The notes under the pieces are model-generated. The model saw only the letters and a program-made list of their open reading frames with translations. It was not told the DNA's origin and ran no database searches. Positions 35,130-43,224 of a stretch of DNA of 64,000 bases are shown piece by piece. Within the stretch, counting starts at the first letter, position 1. Each line of letters begins with the position of its first letter. The stretch is from Myxococcales bacterium (GTDB lineage: Bacteria; Myxococcota_A; Bradymonadia; Bradymonadales; GCA-2716585): the NCBI GenBank assembly GCA_002716585.1, contig PBBL01000010.1, positions 1 to 64,000 on the forward strand. The letters run 5' to 3'. The position numbers and the translations under genes are program-made.

Positions 35130-36239
35130 TCAATCCAGGAGCGTCCCCCAGACCCGGGAGCCCTGGGTGATGAACCGCACCCGCGTCGCCTCAGGAGAGG
35201 CTTCGACCGTGCGGAGCCCGGCCTCGCTGAGGCGGTTGAGGGAGAGATCGACCACGGCGCCCGTAGGCAGCGCGGTGGAGTTGGCGAGCAGCGCGGCGCC
35301 CTGATCGCCGATGTGGTTGTCGCTCAGGTCCAGGTGGCGCAGCCCGGCGAGCCAGGGCGGGTTGTGCTCGATCAGCGCGGCGACGCCTTCGCTGGAGATC
35401 TCACAGCGACGCAGCCGCAGCGCGCTCAGCGCCGGCAGTGTCCGGCAGAGCGCCAGCTCTCGGAGGCCCCGGTCGCCGAGGCGAGGGTTGTAGGAGAGGT
35501 CGAGCGCCTCCAGCGGCCAGGGTTTGGCCGCGAAGGCCCTCAGCATCAACCGCACGCCTTCGTCGCTCAGGCGGGCGCCGTAGAGCCCCAGCTCCCTGAG
35601 GCCCCGCGGCCACGCCATGGCGGCCAGCCACCGGGCGCCGACGTCGCCCAGCCAGGTCCCGCCCAGGTCGAGGCGCGTGAGCCCCAGGTCGAGGTGAGCG
35701 TGGGCGAGCGTCTCCAGGCCGCGCTCGTTGATCCCGTTGTCGGCCAGGCGCAGCGTCTGGAGCGATGGGAGGTGGGGGGAGGTCATCAACTGAATGAAGC
35801 CGCTGTTCGACAGCTTGTTGCTGCACAGCGACAGGTGCTGGAGGCGACCGAGGTGGGGGGAGGCCGCGATGTGCTGGACGCCCGCGTCGGTGATCAGGTT
35901 GCGGTCGAGCTGGAGGTGGGTGAGGTGCGCGGACGCCGCGGTGATGAGCGTGGCGATGTCCTCGTTGGTGAGGTGGCAGGCGGCGCGGTGGAGCGTGCGG
36001 ATCAGGCGCCAGCGGCGGAGGGCGTCGCCGCCAACCTTCGTCTTCCAGCCGATGGGGGCGGCGCGCAGCTCGTCGGGCCAGGACGCCAGGTGCTGCTCGG
36101 CGTAATCGAGCGCCATCCGAAAGCTCTCCCCGGCGGGCCACTCGTCGAGCAACACACAGAGGGCGGCCCAGGTCGCTGGCGATGGGGGCTGGTGGAGGGT
36201 GGCGCGGAGGTGGGCGAGTCTTTCGTTGACCTGGGTCAC
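35130..36239 (-). CDS. Leucine-rich repeat (RNase-inhibitor-like) protein
   Basis: After an N-terminal region of about 85 residues (LCVLLDEWPAGESFRMALDY) come about eight RNI-type leucine-rich repeats of 24-28 residues, such as LTHLQLDRNLITDAGVQHI, LQTLRLADNGINERGLETL and LRHLDLSDNHIGDQGAALL. They would form a curved protein-binding surface. There is no signal peptide, so it is cytoplasmic. The N-terminal segment resembles the repeat-companion domain often found before such LRRs in deltaproteobacteria and planctomycetes. Translation starts at GTG 36239, 10 bases after the small membrane protein gene, suggesting an operon. The function is unknown. Confidence 0.8.
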   Translation of the reverse strand: MTQVNERLAHLRATLHQPPSPATWAALCVLLDEWPAGESFRMALDYAEQHLASWPDELRAAPIGWKTKVGGDALRRWRLIRTLHRAACHLTNEDIATLITAASAHLTHLQLDRNLITDAGVQHIAASPHLGRLQHLSLCSNKLSNSGFIQLMTSPHLPSLQTLRLADNGINERGLETLAHAHLDLGLTRLDLGGTWLGDVGARWLAAMAWPRGLRELGLYGARLSDEGVRLMLRAFAAKPWPLEALDLSYNPRLGDRGLRELALCRTLPALSALRLRRCEISSEGVAALIEHNPPWLAGLRHLDLSDNHIGDQGAALLANSTALPTGAVVDLSLNRLSEAGLRTVEASPEATRVRFITQGSRVWGTLLD

Positions 36240-36249
36240 GGGGTCTGGG

Positions 36250-36525
36250 TCAGTGAATGGTCGGGGTGGGGGGCTCCAGCGACCGCAGCTGCTCCAGCGA
36301 CTCGACGTGGCGTCGGTTCATCTCCCGGCTCGCCTCGTCGTAGCGCCCCTGGAGCGCGAGCGCTTCCACTTCGGGGTCGAGGTTCATCTGGCGAACCCGA
36401 CGGCGGCGCACGTAGCGAAACAGGCGGGCGATCGCCCAATCCATGATGCGAACGAGGACGACGCCGAAGAAGACACCGGCGAGGAACACGGTGAAGACCT
36501 GGAGGGCGTTGAGTTCGTAGGTCAT
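36250..36525 (-). CDS. Small single-TM protein
   Basis: The 91-residue product has one N-terminal membrane helix (ALQVFTVFLAGVFFGVVLVR), a very basic stretch (YVRRRRVRQ) and a soluble, helical C-terminus. The Arg cluster after the helix predicts an N-out, C-in orientation, so the tail would be cytoplasmic. ATG 36525 has AGGA 8 bases upstream; ATG 36531 lies too close to it. It precedes the LRR gene by 10 bases and may anchor a complex with it, which is inference. The family is not recognised. Confidence 0.55.
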   Translation of the reverse strand: MTYELNALQVFTVFLAGVFFGVVLVRIMDWAIARLFRYVRRRRVRQMNLDPEVEALALQGRYDEASREMNRRHVESLEQLRSLEPPTPTIH

Positions 36526-36693
36526 GAGCATGTCCTATGCGAGCGATCCGGGGCGCGCTGCACCCGAGCCTTCATGTGATACCGCTCAACCCTCCTTCCA
36601 GGCAACGTCTGGGGGGAAAGATCCGCGCAGGATCACACGTGACACATCGGCATTGTAGAGGGTGTGGATGAGGAACGGAAACGCTCACGGGGA

Positions 36694-37347
36694 TCAACCG
36701 GTGCTGCGGGCCTCCAGCTCCTCCAGCAGCGCGATGTGTTCGTCCAGCTCCGGGGGGAGCGGGGCGATGAAGGTCTCGCCGTCGGGCAGGGTCAGGCTGT
36801 GGGCATGCAGCCACAGCCGCCCCGGGAAGCCCGCGATCGGCTGAAAGCGGCTGGGCGGGTAGCGCTCGTCACCGACGAGCGCGTGGCCGATCCCCTGCAT
36901 GTGGCGTCGGATCTGGTGGTAGCGCCCGGTCTCCGGCGTGACCGCCAGGTAGGAGGTCTTGCGGAAGGACGCCAGGCGCGTGTAGCGGGTGACGCAGCGC
37001 AGCGGCTTTTGACGCCGCTTGTCCTTGAGCGGGCGGCGGATCACGCCCTTCTTGTGGGTGCGCCCGAAGACGAGGGCGCGGTACTCCTTGACGACCTGGT
37101 TCTGGGCGAACATGCGACCGTACTCGCCGCGCACCTTCGCGTCGGGCGAGCAGAGCACGACCCCCGAGGTCGCCCGATCGAGGCGGTTGATCGGCGCGAT
37201 CGCGTCTGGCAGCGGCAGGTGCTCGCTGGCCCAGGTCATCAAATCGGGGATGCTGCGATCGGACGCCTGGTGCACGGCGAACCCGGCGGGCTTGTAGAGC
37301 ACCCAGAGCTGATCGCGCTGGGCCAACATGTGCGGTGGACCCGTCAT
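36694..37347 (-). CDS. RluA-family RNA pseudouridine synthase
   Basis: The 217 residues include the RluA-type catalytic block PINRLDRATSGVVLCS with Asp57 as nucleophile, LWVLYKPAGFAVHQ near the start, VKEYRALVFG, and ETGRYHQIRRHMQGIGHALV with GDERY, which is closest to the TruC/RluA branch. It converts uridine to pseudouridine in tRNA or rRNA; the site cannot be told from sequence. ATG 37347 has GGAG 8 bases upstream, so the 19 extra residues of the longer frame are not needed. It begins 22 bases after the lytic transglycosylase gene. Confidence 0.9.
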   Translation of the reverse strand: MTGPPHMLAQRDQLWVLYKPAGFAVHQASDRSIPDLMTWASEHLPLPDAIAPINRLDRATSGVVLCSPDAKVRGEYGRMFAQNQVVKEYRALVFGRTHKKGVIRRPLKDKRRQKPLRCVTRYTRLASFRKTSYLAVTPETGRYHQIRRHMQGIGHALVGDERYPPSRFQPIAGFPGRLWLHAHSLTLPDGETFIAPLPPELDEHIALLEELEARSTG

Positions 37348-37369
37348 GAGCGAACTCCGTCGTGAGGTG

Positions 37370-40147
37370 TCAGTACCGTGGGTCGATGAGGGTCGTCGGA
37401 TCAATGGCCTGCCCGACGTAGATCCCCTCCGTGTCCTCGTAGATGGCGCGGTAGAGGGCCACGAAGCGCAGCACCTTCTTGGTGTAGCCGCGCGCCTGCT
37501 TGAAGGGGATCTCCTCGACGAACTCGTCCAGTGGGATGTGATCCTTGTGCCGCAACCAGCGGTGGACGTTGTGGGGGCCGCCGTTGTACGACGAGATCGC
37601 GAACGGCTCCTGCCCGTTGAACTTGCGCACCAGGCGCGCGAAGTACCAGGCGCCGTGGCGAACGCTCGTCTCGGGGGTGAGCAGGTCGTAGCCGCCGAAG
37701 ATGTTGTCGCGGATGTCGTCCGCGACCTTGTTGCCGGTCTTGGGGATCACCTGGAGCAGCCCGCGGGCGTCGGCGTAGGAGACCGAGTCCGGGTTGTAGG
37801 CCGACTCGACGGTCATCAGCGCCCACAAGATGTAGGGGTTGAGGCCCTCGCGCGCGGCGTACTTCTGCACCAGCAGCGGGAACGCGCGCGGGTGCAGCTC
37901 CGTCCACGCCTTGCGCGACTCGCCGCTCACGTCGCTCCGGTCCCAGCCGCCGCGCATGAGCCGCAGCTTGCGCGCGATGTAGTGGTCGCCCACCTCCATC
38001 AACGCCCGCTGAAACAGCGGCTCGATGGCGCGCCGCTGCTGGATGATCCGCTCCTGGCGCTTGGCGGCGCGGCGCCGCGCGCTCTCTCGGCGAGGGATCG
38101 GGTAGAGGTCCTGGCGAGCGGGGAGCCCCCAGAAGCCGCGCCGCTCCTTGCCGCGGTGGTCGATGAGGTGACCCCAGCGCTTGCCGCTCAGCTCAAGCGG
38201 CTTGTCGCTGCGCGGCTTGTCGCCGTCCTGGTGAGCCTCCATCAGCCGCCAATACTCCAGGCTGATGGTCCGCATCTCCAACTGCGCCTCCCGGTGCAGC
38301 CCCACCTCATGGAGGAACGCCACCCGGTCGAGCGCGGGCCATAGCGCGCGGTGCGCCTCCGCCAGCGCGCGGGCCGCGCCGACGAGCGGTGCCTTGTCCA
38401 CGTACGCCGTCAGCATCTGGTCCGGGGTCATGCGCGCGAAGGCGTCCGCCGTGACCGGTTGGGGCGCAGGAGGATCCTCCGGGCCTCGCCAGTACACGCG
38501 GGCCTGGCGCGTGTAGGTGGCGCGGGGAGAGGCCGCGCCTGCGGCCGCGACGGTCTGATCGGTCGCGGCGATCAGATCCAGGGCGCACCCCAGCGAACCC
38601 GCGTCACACCCCGACGCGTTGAACCTCGCCACCACCGCGGCCGCGTCCTCTGGGAGCACAGGGAGCATCCCCAGGCGCTCGGGCACCCTCGGGGCGCGCT
38701 CCTGGGCGATCTCGTAGAGGCGGTTGTTCGCCTGGTACCCGTAGTAGCCAAAGGTGTCGTCCTGGGCCACCTGCTCAAAGAGCTTGACGGCGGCGTCGAG
38801 CTGGCCCTGACGTTGATGGGTCCGGGCCAGCCAGTAGCGATACCGGTCACGGTCGCTGGAGCTGCGAGAGGAGCGGATCAGGTCACGGAGCAGCCGCGCG
38901 GCCTGGGGGTAGCGCTTCGCCTTGTAGGTGAGGAAGGCGAAGTTCCAGTCGTTCTTCTTGCGGTCGCTCAGGTTCTTGTTGGCCAGCTCCCAGGACTCCT
39001 CGTAGCGGCCGTCGTCCCAGTAGAACTCCATCAGCGCGTCTTCGCGGGACTGACGCGAGCGGTTTGCGTACCGCTGCTTGAGGAGCGCCTCGGCCTTCTC
39101 CGAGTTGCCCATGCGGTGGTGGCAGCGTTGCAGGATCTTGCGGACGAAGTCGCGGTTGAGCCCCGCGCCCTCATCGCCGGAGCGGGTGCGGCGCTCCAGC
39201 TCCAGGAGCTGGGGGAGCGCCTTGTCGTAGTCCTGCCGCTCGTAGGCGGTGAGCGCGAGCTGGAGGCGGACGTCGTTGGCGAGGGCGCCGTCGCCGTCGC
39301 CGCGCCGCTTCACCTGCTCCAGGAGGTCGCCCAGCTCGTCCTCGGCCACCAGCCAGTGCTTCATGCGGCGCAGCTCCCGGCCTCGTTCGAGCAGCTCCTG
39401 CTCCGACGGCTCGGGGGGCCCCTGGCCGACGAGCTGCCAGGTGTCCAGGATGATCCGCGCCTTGGCCCCCTCTTCCTTCCACGGGTAGTCGAGCCAGATC
39501 TGTCGCAGCAGCTTGCCGCCCGCCTCGACGTCGCCGGTGTGGATCAGGCTCTGGGCCTGCCGGTACGCGGCGATGTGGCGCTGCGGGTAGTCGGGGTAAC
39601 GCTCCAGGAGCCCCTCGTAGGCGAGCGCGGCCTCGGTGTAGCGGCCCGCCTTGAACAACGTGTGGGCGCGCGCGGCGTAGGCGGCGTGGACGGTCCAGTC
39701 GTCAGGGAACCGCTCGATGGCGTCTCCGAGTAAATCAATGGCCAACGCATGCTTTCCCGCCATGGCAGCGGCGCGCGCGCGAACCAGCGCGATGTAGGGC
39801 TCGGCGGGGTGGCCCTCCTCGCGGACCTCGTCGAGCGCCGTGAGCGCCTTCTGCCCGAGCCCCCGCTCCAGCGCGGCGAGCGCGAGCATGACCTGGACGC
39901 GGGTGTGCGTCGCTTCGTCGAGGTGGGTCTGGCGGAGGGGGTCGAGGAGCGCCTCAGCCGCCGCGCCGCGATCGAGGATGAGGTTCTGACGGGCCTGCTC
40001 CAGCGCGCTCGGGGTGCTGAGCGGCGTCGTGGTCGTGGTCAAGAGCCCGACCGGCAGCGGCTCGTCGGCCAGCGCGGTGGTGGACAGGCACAGGAGCGCC
40101 GCGATCAACAGGGTGAGCAGGGCTCGGGGGCGTATGGGTCGTTTCAT
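37370..40147 (-). CDS. Soluble lytic murein transglycosylase (Slt70-like)
   Basis: The 925-residue protein has a Sec signal (ALLTLLIAALLCLSTTALA), a long helical/TPR superhelix (LFKAGRYTEAALAYEGLLER; AVKLFEQVAQDDTFGYYGYQ), and a C-terminal GH23 domain. There, Glu near residue 782 in LMTVESAYNPDSV is the catalytic acid, followed by ARGLLQVIPKTG and FAISSYNGGPHNV. It cleaves peptidoglycan between MurNAc and GlcNAc, leaving 1,6-anhydroMurNAc. It is longer than E. coli Slt70 (about 645) because of extra repeats. It lies directly downstream of the flagellar cluster, so a role in making room for the rod is possible. Confidence 0.9.
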   Translation of the reverse strand: MKRPIRPRALLTLLIAALLCLSTTALADEPLPVGLLTTTTTPLSTPSALEQARQNLILDRGAAAEALLDPLRQTHLDEATHTRVQVMLALAALERGLGQKALTALDEVREEGHPAEPYIALVRARAAAMAGKHALAIDLLGDAIERFPDDWTVHAAYAARAHTLFKAGRYTEAALAYEGLLERYPDYPQRHIAAYRQAQSLIHTGDVEAGGKLLRQIWLDYPWKEEGAKARIILDTWQLVGQGPPEPSEQELLERGRELRRMKHWLVAEDELGDLLEQVKRRGDGDGALANDVRLQLALTAYERQDYDKALPQLLELERRTRSGDEGAGLNRDFVRKILQRCHHRMGNSEKAEALLKQRYANRSRQSREDALMEFYWDDGRYEESWELANKNLSDRKKNDWNFAFLTYKAKRYPQAARLLRDLIRSSRSSSDRDRYRYWLARTHQRQGQLDAAVKLFEQVAQDDTFGYYGYQANNRLYEIAQERAPRVPERLGMLPVLPEDAAAVVARFNASGCDAGSLGCALDLIAATDQTVAAAGAASPRATYTRQARVYWRGPEDPPAPQPVTADAFARMTPDQMLTAYVDKAPLVGAARALAEAHRALWPALDRVAFLHEVGLHREAQLEMRTISLEYWRLMEAHQDGDKPRSDKPLELSGKRWGHLIDHRGKERRGFWGLPARQDLYPIPRRESARRRAAKRQERIIQQRRAIEPLFQRALMEVGDHYIARKLRLMRGGWDRSDVSGESRKAWTELHPRAFPLLVQKYAAREGLNPYILWALMTVESAYNPDSVSYADARGLLQVIPKTGNKVADDIRDNIFGGYDLLTPETSVRHGAWYFARLVRKFNGQEPFAISSYNGGPHNVHRWLRHKDHIPLDEFVEEIPFKQARGYTKKVLRFVALYRAIYEDTEGIYVGQAIDPTTLIDPRY

Positions 40148-40461
40148 GGTCGGATCGCGTCTGTGGGGTCCTGCCGCGCTCTCCCCGGGTGTCACCCGGC
40201 CCTGTCCAGGTCAAGGGCCGTCCGTGGCTCAACACAAGCCGCTCGCCTTTCGATTCCAGGCGGCTGTCAGAAGCTCTCGCGCCAGTTCAGGCGAGAGTCT
40301 GAGGCCCATGCAGGCTCTGTCCTGACGATACCAGAGCCACGCGGTGGCGCAAGAACTCCGCGGCGACTCACCGGTCGTGTCCGGCAGATCACCGCAGCGT
40401 GGTGGTGATCCGCGGTGGGTGTACCGGGATCCGCCGTGGTGTGCGGGGGCGCTTCAGGCGT
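40148..40461. other. 314-base gap after the flagellar cluster
   Basis: No gene is seen. Two perfect 7-bp stems are present: CTCTCGC/GCGAGAG (40274-40297) and GATCACC/GGTGATC (40387-40410). The second lies 52 bases beyond the last stop codon of the flagellar cluster on the minus strand and could end its transcript, although no T-run follows. The promoter of the transglycosylase should also lie here. Confidence 0.35.
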
Positions 40462-41205
40462 TCAGAAGTCGATGGGTTCGGCGTTCCAGGACTTGAAGCT
40501 GTCGGGGTCGGGCGGCAGGGCCTCCATAGGGAGGACAGGGGGAGCGAGCGTGGAGTCGGTGAGCAGCTCCTCGGGGGCGTTGGGGCAGGGCTCAGGCCCG
40601 GTCTTCGCCTGGCGCTTGCGGCGACGCCGCTTGCGTCGTCTCCGGTCGGGTGGCCTGGAGGCGACCGCGGCGGCGTCGGCGGCGTCGCTCGGGGTGTCCT
40701 GAGCGCCTGGCCCGGAGATGGGGGCGTTGGGGCGCACGAAGTCACCGACCAGGATGCCCGGGGTCCTGAGGTGAGGGTGCGCGGTGACGCTCGGTCCGCC
40801 CACCACGCGCCCGACGGCCAGCGGACCCTGGATGCTCAGGATCTCCACGGTCCCGACCTTGAGGGTCATGTGGATGTCGGGCGCGCCCGCGGGGGTGATG
40901 GTGCGGAACACCTCGAAGACCTGCCCGACCACCAGCGGCGAGCCAGCGCCTGCCCCGAGGTAGAGGTCCAGGCCTGTCTGCGAGGGTGGCGACGGGCGCT
41001 TTGAGTTCATCGCGCGCGACGGATCCACAGGGCGATAGGCCCCGATCACCTCGATCGGGGCGACCTGCTTGGGCGTCGTGCTTGGCGAGGCCTTCTGGGG
41101 CGTCGTCGCGCGGTCGTCCTGGGCCAGGGCGGCCGTTTGGGCGCTCAGGAGCGCGACGGCGCACAGGGACCACGCTGTGATGCACCGCGTTGTTCGGTGG
41201 ATCAT
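40462..41205 (-). CDS. Secreted protein of unknown function, flagellar cluster
   Basis: The start at ATG 41205 has GGAGG 6 bases upstream and begins a Sec signal (ITAWSLCAVALLSAQTAALA). Residues about 65-150 form a beta-rich domain with GSPLVVGQVFEVFRTITPAG, IHMTLKVGTVEILSIQG and GRVVGGPSVTAHP. This hydrophobic-turn pattern is reminiscent of the C-terminal domain of the flagellar protein FlgT and of outer-membrane-linked proteins that start with GxxVxVxR. A block of about ten basic residues (RRRRKRRRRKR) sits near 185. It is 14 bases after fliW and so belongs to the cluster; its role is not established. Confidence 0.6.
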   Translation of the reverse strand: MIHRTTRCITAWSLCAVALLSAQTAALAQDDRATTPQKASPSTTPKQVAPIEVIGAYRPVDPSRAMNSKRPSPPSQTGLDLYLGAGAGSPLVVGQVFEVFRTITPAGAPDIHMTLKVGTVEILSIQGPLAVGRVVGGPSVTAHPHLRTPGILVGDFVRPNAPISGPGAQDTPSDAADAAAVASRPPDRRRRKRRRRKRQAKTGPEPCPNAPEELLTDSTLAPPVLPMEALPPDPDSFKSWNAEPIDF

Positions 41206-41219
41206 GGCGGGCCTCCGGG

Positions 41220-41672
41220 TTACGCGGCCTGGCGCTTGCTGGTGGTGCGGCCGATGGGGTGGCGAGCGGACAGCCCCGAGTGGTGCTGCACCGACTGGAT
41301 CCCGCGGCGGCTGTTGGCGCAGATGCAGATCGGCGCCAGCAGGTTGACCGTGGGGGCGTGCGGGTTGGTGACGTTGGCGATGACCGCCACCACCATGTCC
41401 TCGGACCACTCGGAGTCGGCGTCGAGCCCGAGCTGCTCCAGATCCTGGCGGTTCAGCCGGACGGCGTAGTCCGAGACCACGCAGGTCGGATCGATGATGA
41501 CGAAGGCGACGTCAGGGTCATCGGCCGACTGCAACCACCGGAACGGTCCCGCGGTGTGATCGAGGATGAAGAACCTCTGCATCTCGGGGAACCCGAGCAT
41601 CCCCTGCGGGAACATGAGGAGGTCTTCAGGGCGAATGGTCAGCGTACCGAAGCGCGCGGTTTCTACGTTCAC
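41220..41672 (-). CDS. fliW: Flagellar assembly factor FliW
   Basis: FliW binds flagellin and, when free, binds CsrA and relieves translational repression of flagellin. The 150 residues show the family pattern: VETARFGTLTI, LLMFPQGMLGFPEMQRFFIL, FRWLQSADDPDVAFVIIDP and LLAPICICANSRRGIQSV. The translation start is GTG 41672 with AGAGGACGAG ahead; the GGA in this site is itself a possible CsrA target. The C-terminal extension after the core (HHSGLSARHPIGRTT) is normal in length. It follows csrA by 77 bases. Confidence 0.95.
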   Translation of the reverse strand: MNVETARFGTLTIRPEDLLMFPQGMLGFPEMQRFFILDHTAGPFRWLQSADDPDVAFVIIDPTCVVSDYAVRLNRQDLEQLGLDADSEWSEDMVVAVIANVTNPHAPTVNLLAPICICANSRRGIQSVQHHSGLSARHPIGRTTSKRQAA

Positions 41673-41749
41673 GTCTCGTCCTCTTCTTGCGTGGGCGTTT
41701 GCCCTGATCGGTGACGATCAGGCCCGACGCGAGAAGCGACGTGACCGCC

Positions 41750-42079
41750 TCACCCCCGTGGCTTCTTGCCTTTATCGGGGTGAGGTTGATCGCCGTTGGA
41801 CGGCCGTGTTGTTGTAGGGGTCCGCTCAGGTTCTTCGGGGGCATCACTATCTGGGGGTGCCAGATCGCTGACCACCACATCGAGCGCCTCGGGGTTGGCC
41901 ATGGCCGCTTCCCGATTCTCGGCGACGATGTTTTGATACACCTCCTCGCGGTATATTTTGATTTCGCGGGGAGCGATGATCCCGATACGGACCTGGTTCT
42001 TACGGATCTCTTTTACGACGATCTGAATCTCGTCGCCGATCCGTATAGACTCCCCTATCTTCCTTGTAAGGGTCAGCAT
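41750..42079 (-). CDS. csrA: Carbon storage regulator CsrA with extended C-terminus
   Basis: CsrA dimers bind GGA motifs in mRNA leaders and usually block translation. Residues 1-60 match throughout: MLTLTRKIGESIRIGDEI, VVKEIRKNQVRIGI and IKIYREEVYQNI, with the RNA-binding Leu4 and the Arg/Val edge strand in place. At 109 residues it is much longer than the usual 60-70. The tail is a Pro/Asp/Thr-rich, probably disordered segment (PPDSDAPEEPERTPTTTRP). GGAGAGGAGA precedes the ATG. In FliW-bearing species CsrA controls flagellin; flagellin itself is not in this window. Confidence 0.96.
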   Translation of the reverse strand: MLTLTRKIGESIRIGDEIQIVVKEIRKNQVRIGIIAPREIKIYREEVYQNIVAENREAAMANPEALDVVVSDLAPPDSDAPEEPERTPTTTRPSNGDQPHPDKGKKPRG

Positions 42080-42263
42080 TCTCCTCTCCATCCCGAAGAG
42101 TACGACACCGACACTGTACCGGTTCGCTGGGGAGCGTCAAAAACACGGCTTGCTTTTTGCCTCGCCGCACGGGACGTCCCCGTTCAGCGAGATGTAACAA
42201 ACGAAAAGCTCAATCTATTACCGGGCTTCCTCCTTCAAGGGCCAGGCCCCTGTGCGGCGAGGC
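42080..42263 (-). promoter_or_regulatory. csrA leader with 12-bp inverted repeat and GGA cluster
   Basis: GCCTCGCCGCAC (42159-42170) is perfectly repeated in inverse at 42252-42263, 81 bases apart. Inside lies a smaller palindrome GGGACGTCCC. On the csrA strand there are several GGA triplets: GAAGGAGGAAG and GGGGAC within the loop, and GGGATGGAGAGGAG across the ribosome site. Multiple GGA motifs, one over the ribosome site, are the mark of CsrA-controlled leaders, so self-regulation is likely. Confidence 0.4.
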
Positions 42264-42284
42264 TTACGGCGGCGTGTGTTCATC

Positions 42285-43157
42285 TCAAATAACGTCGAGC
42301 AAGCTGGGGGTCATCGTCCGGCCCGCGACCTGAACGGCGGCCTGCAGCGACTGCTCCTGCGCGAGCAGCTCGCTCACCACGGCCGCCAGGTCCGCGTCAC
42401 CGACGTCCTGGGACTCCTGGCTGAGCTGGATACGGATGTCTTCGGTCAGCTCCGTGGTCACCTCGACGCGCCGCAGCCGCGCGCCCAGATCCGTCTGCGC
42501 CTTGAGGAGCTGGTTCTCGGCCAACCCGATGTCACCGATCCTGCCCTGGAGGGAGTCCACGTCGTCTGACTCCAGGTCGGCGATGATGCCATCGAGCATC
42601 TGGACGATGTTCACGTCCCGGTCAAAGAGCCGGGAACCGTCGATCGCCATCTCCAGCTCGGCCCCTTCGCCGATCGCGACGCGGTTGCCCGCGCCTGCCC
42701 CTTGATAGGCCCCGGTGTCGTCCAGCGGAGGCGCGTCGGAGGCGGTGCCGGAGAAGATGTACTGGTCATCGACCTGGACCTCGCTCAGCTGAACGAAGTG
42801 GTCGCGCATGACCTTCATCTCCTCGGCGATGTCGGCGCGGTCGGAGGCGTTGTAGGTGTGGTTCAACGCGCTGACCACGGACTCGCGAGCCCGGATCATG
42901 ACGTTGAACATGTCGTCCATGGTCGCCTCGGCGGTGTTGAGCTTGCGGAGCGCGGCGTCTGCGTTGCGATCCAGCGTGTCCAGCTCGGCGAGGTGCCCGC
43001 GGATGTTCTCAAGGCGGCTGTAGGCTGCGGGGTCATCCGAGGGGCGGTTGACCTCCTGTCCGCTCGCCAACTTCTCCTGAAGCCGCGCGACGTGCTGGCG
43101 GTTCTCCTGGATGCGTTGGGTGTGCTGCCCGAACCATTGTCGATCGGAAATCCTCAC
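42285..43157 (-). CDS. flgL: Flagellar hook-associated protein 3
   Basis: FlgL joins hook to filament outside the cell. The 290 residues show a flagellin-like N-terminus (MRISDRQWFGQHTQRIQENR; LQEKLASGQEVNRPSDDPAAYSRL) and a matching coiled-coil C-terminus (LRRVEVTTELTEDIRIQLSQ; DADLAAVVSELLAQEQSLQA) that together form the D0/D1 core. The central VDDQYIFSGTASDAPP is typical of FlgL. There is no signal peptide, as expected for type III export. It follows flgK after 67 bases. Confidence 0.95.
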   Translation of the reverse strand: MRISDRQWFGQHTQRIQENRQHVARLQEKLASGQEVNRPSDDPAAYSRLENIRGHLAELDTLDRNADAALRKLNTAEATMDDMFNVMIRARESVVSALNHTYNASDRADIAEEMKVMRDHFVQLSEVQVDDQYIFSGTASDAPPLDDTGAYQGAGAGNRVAIGEGAELEMAIDGSRLFDRDVNIVQMLDGIIADLESDDVDSLQGRIGDIGLAENQLLKAQTDLGARLRRVEVTTELTEDIRIQLSQESQDVGDADLAAVVSELLAQEQSLQAAVQVAGRTMTPSLLDVI

Positions 43158-43224
43158 GTCGCCCTCCTGCCTGGCAACTTCACGTCAACCTGTTCATCGG
43201 CTGACGTGGAGGTGGATCTGAATC

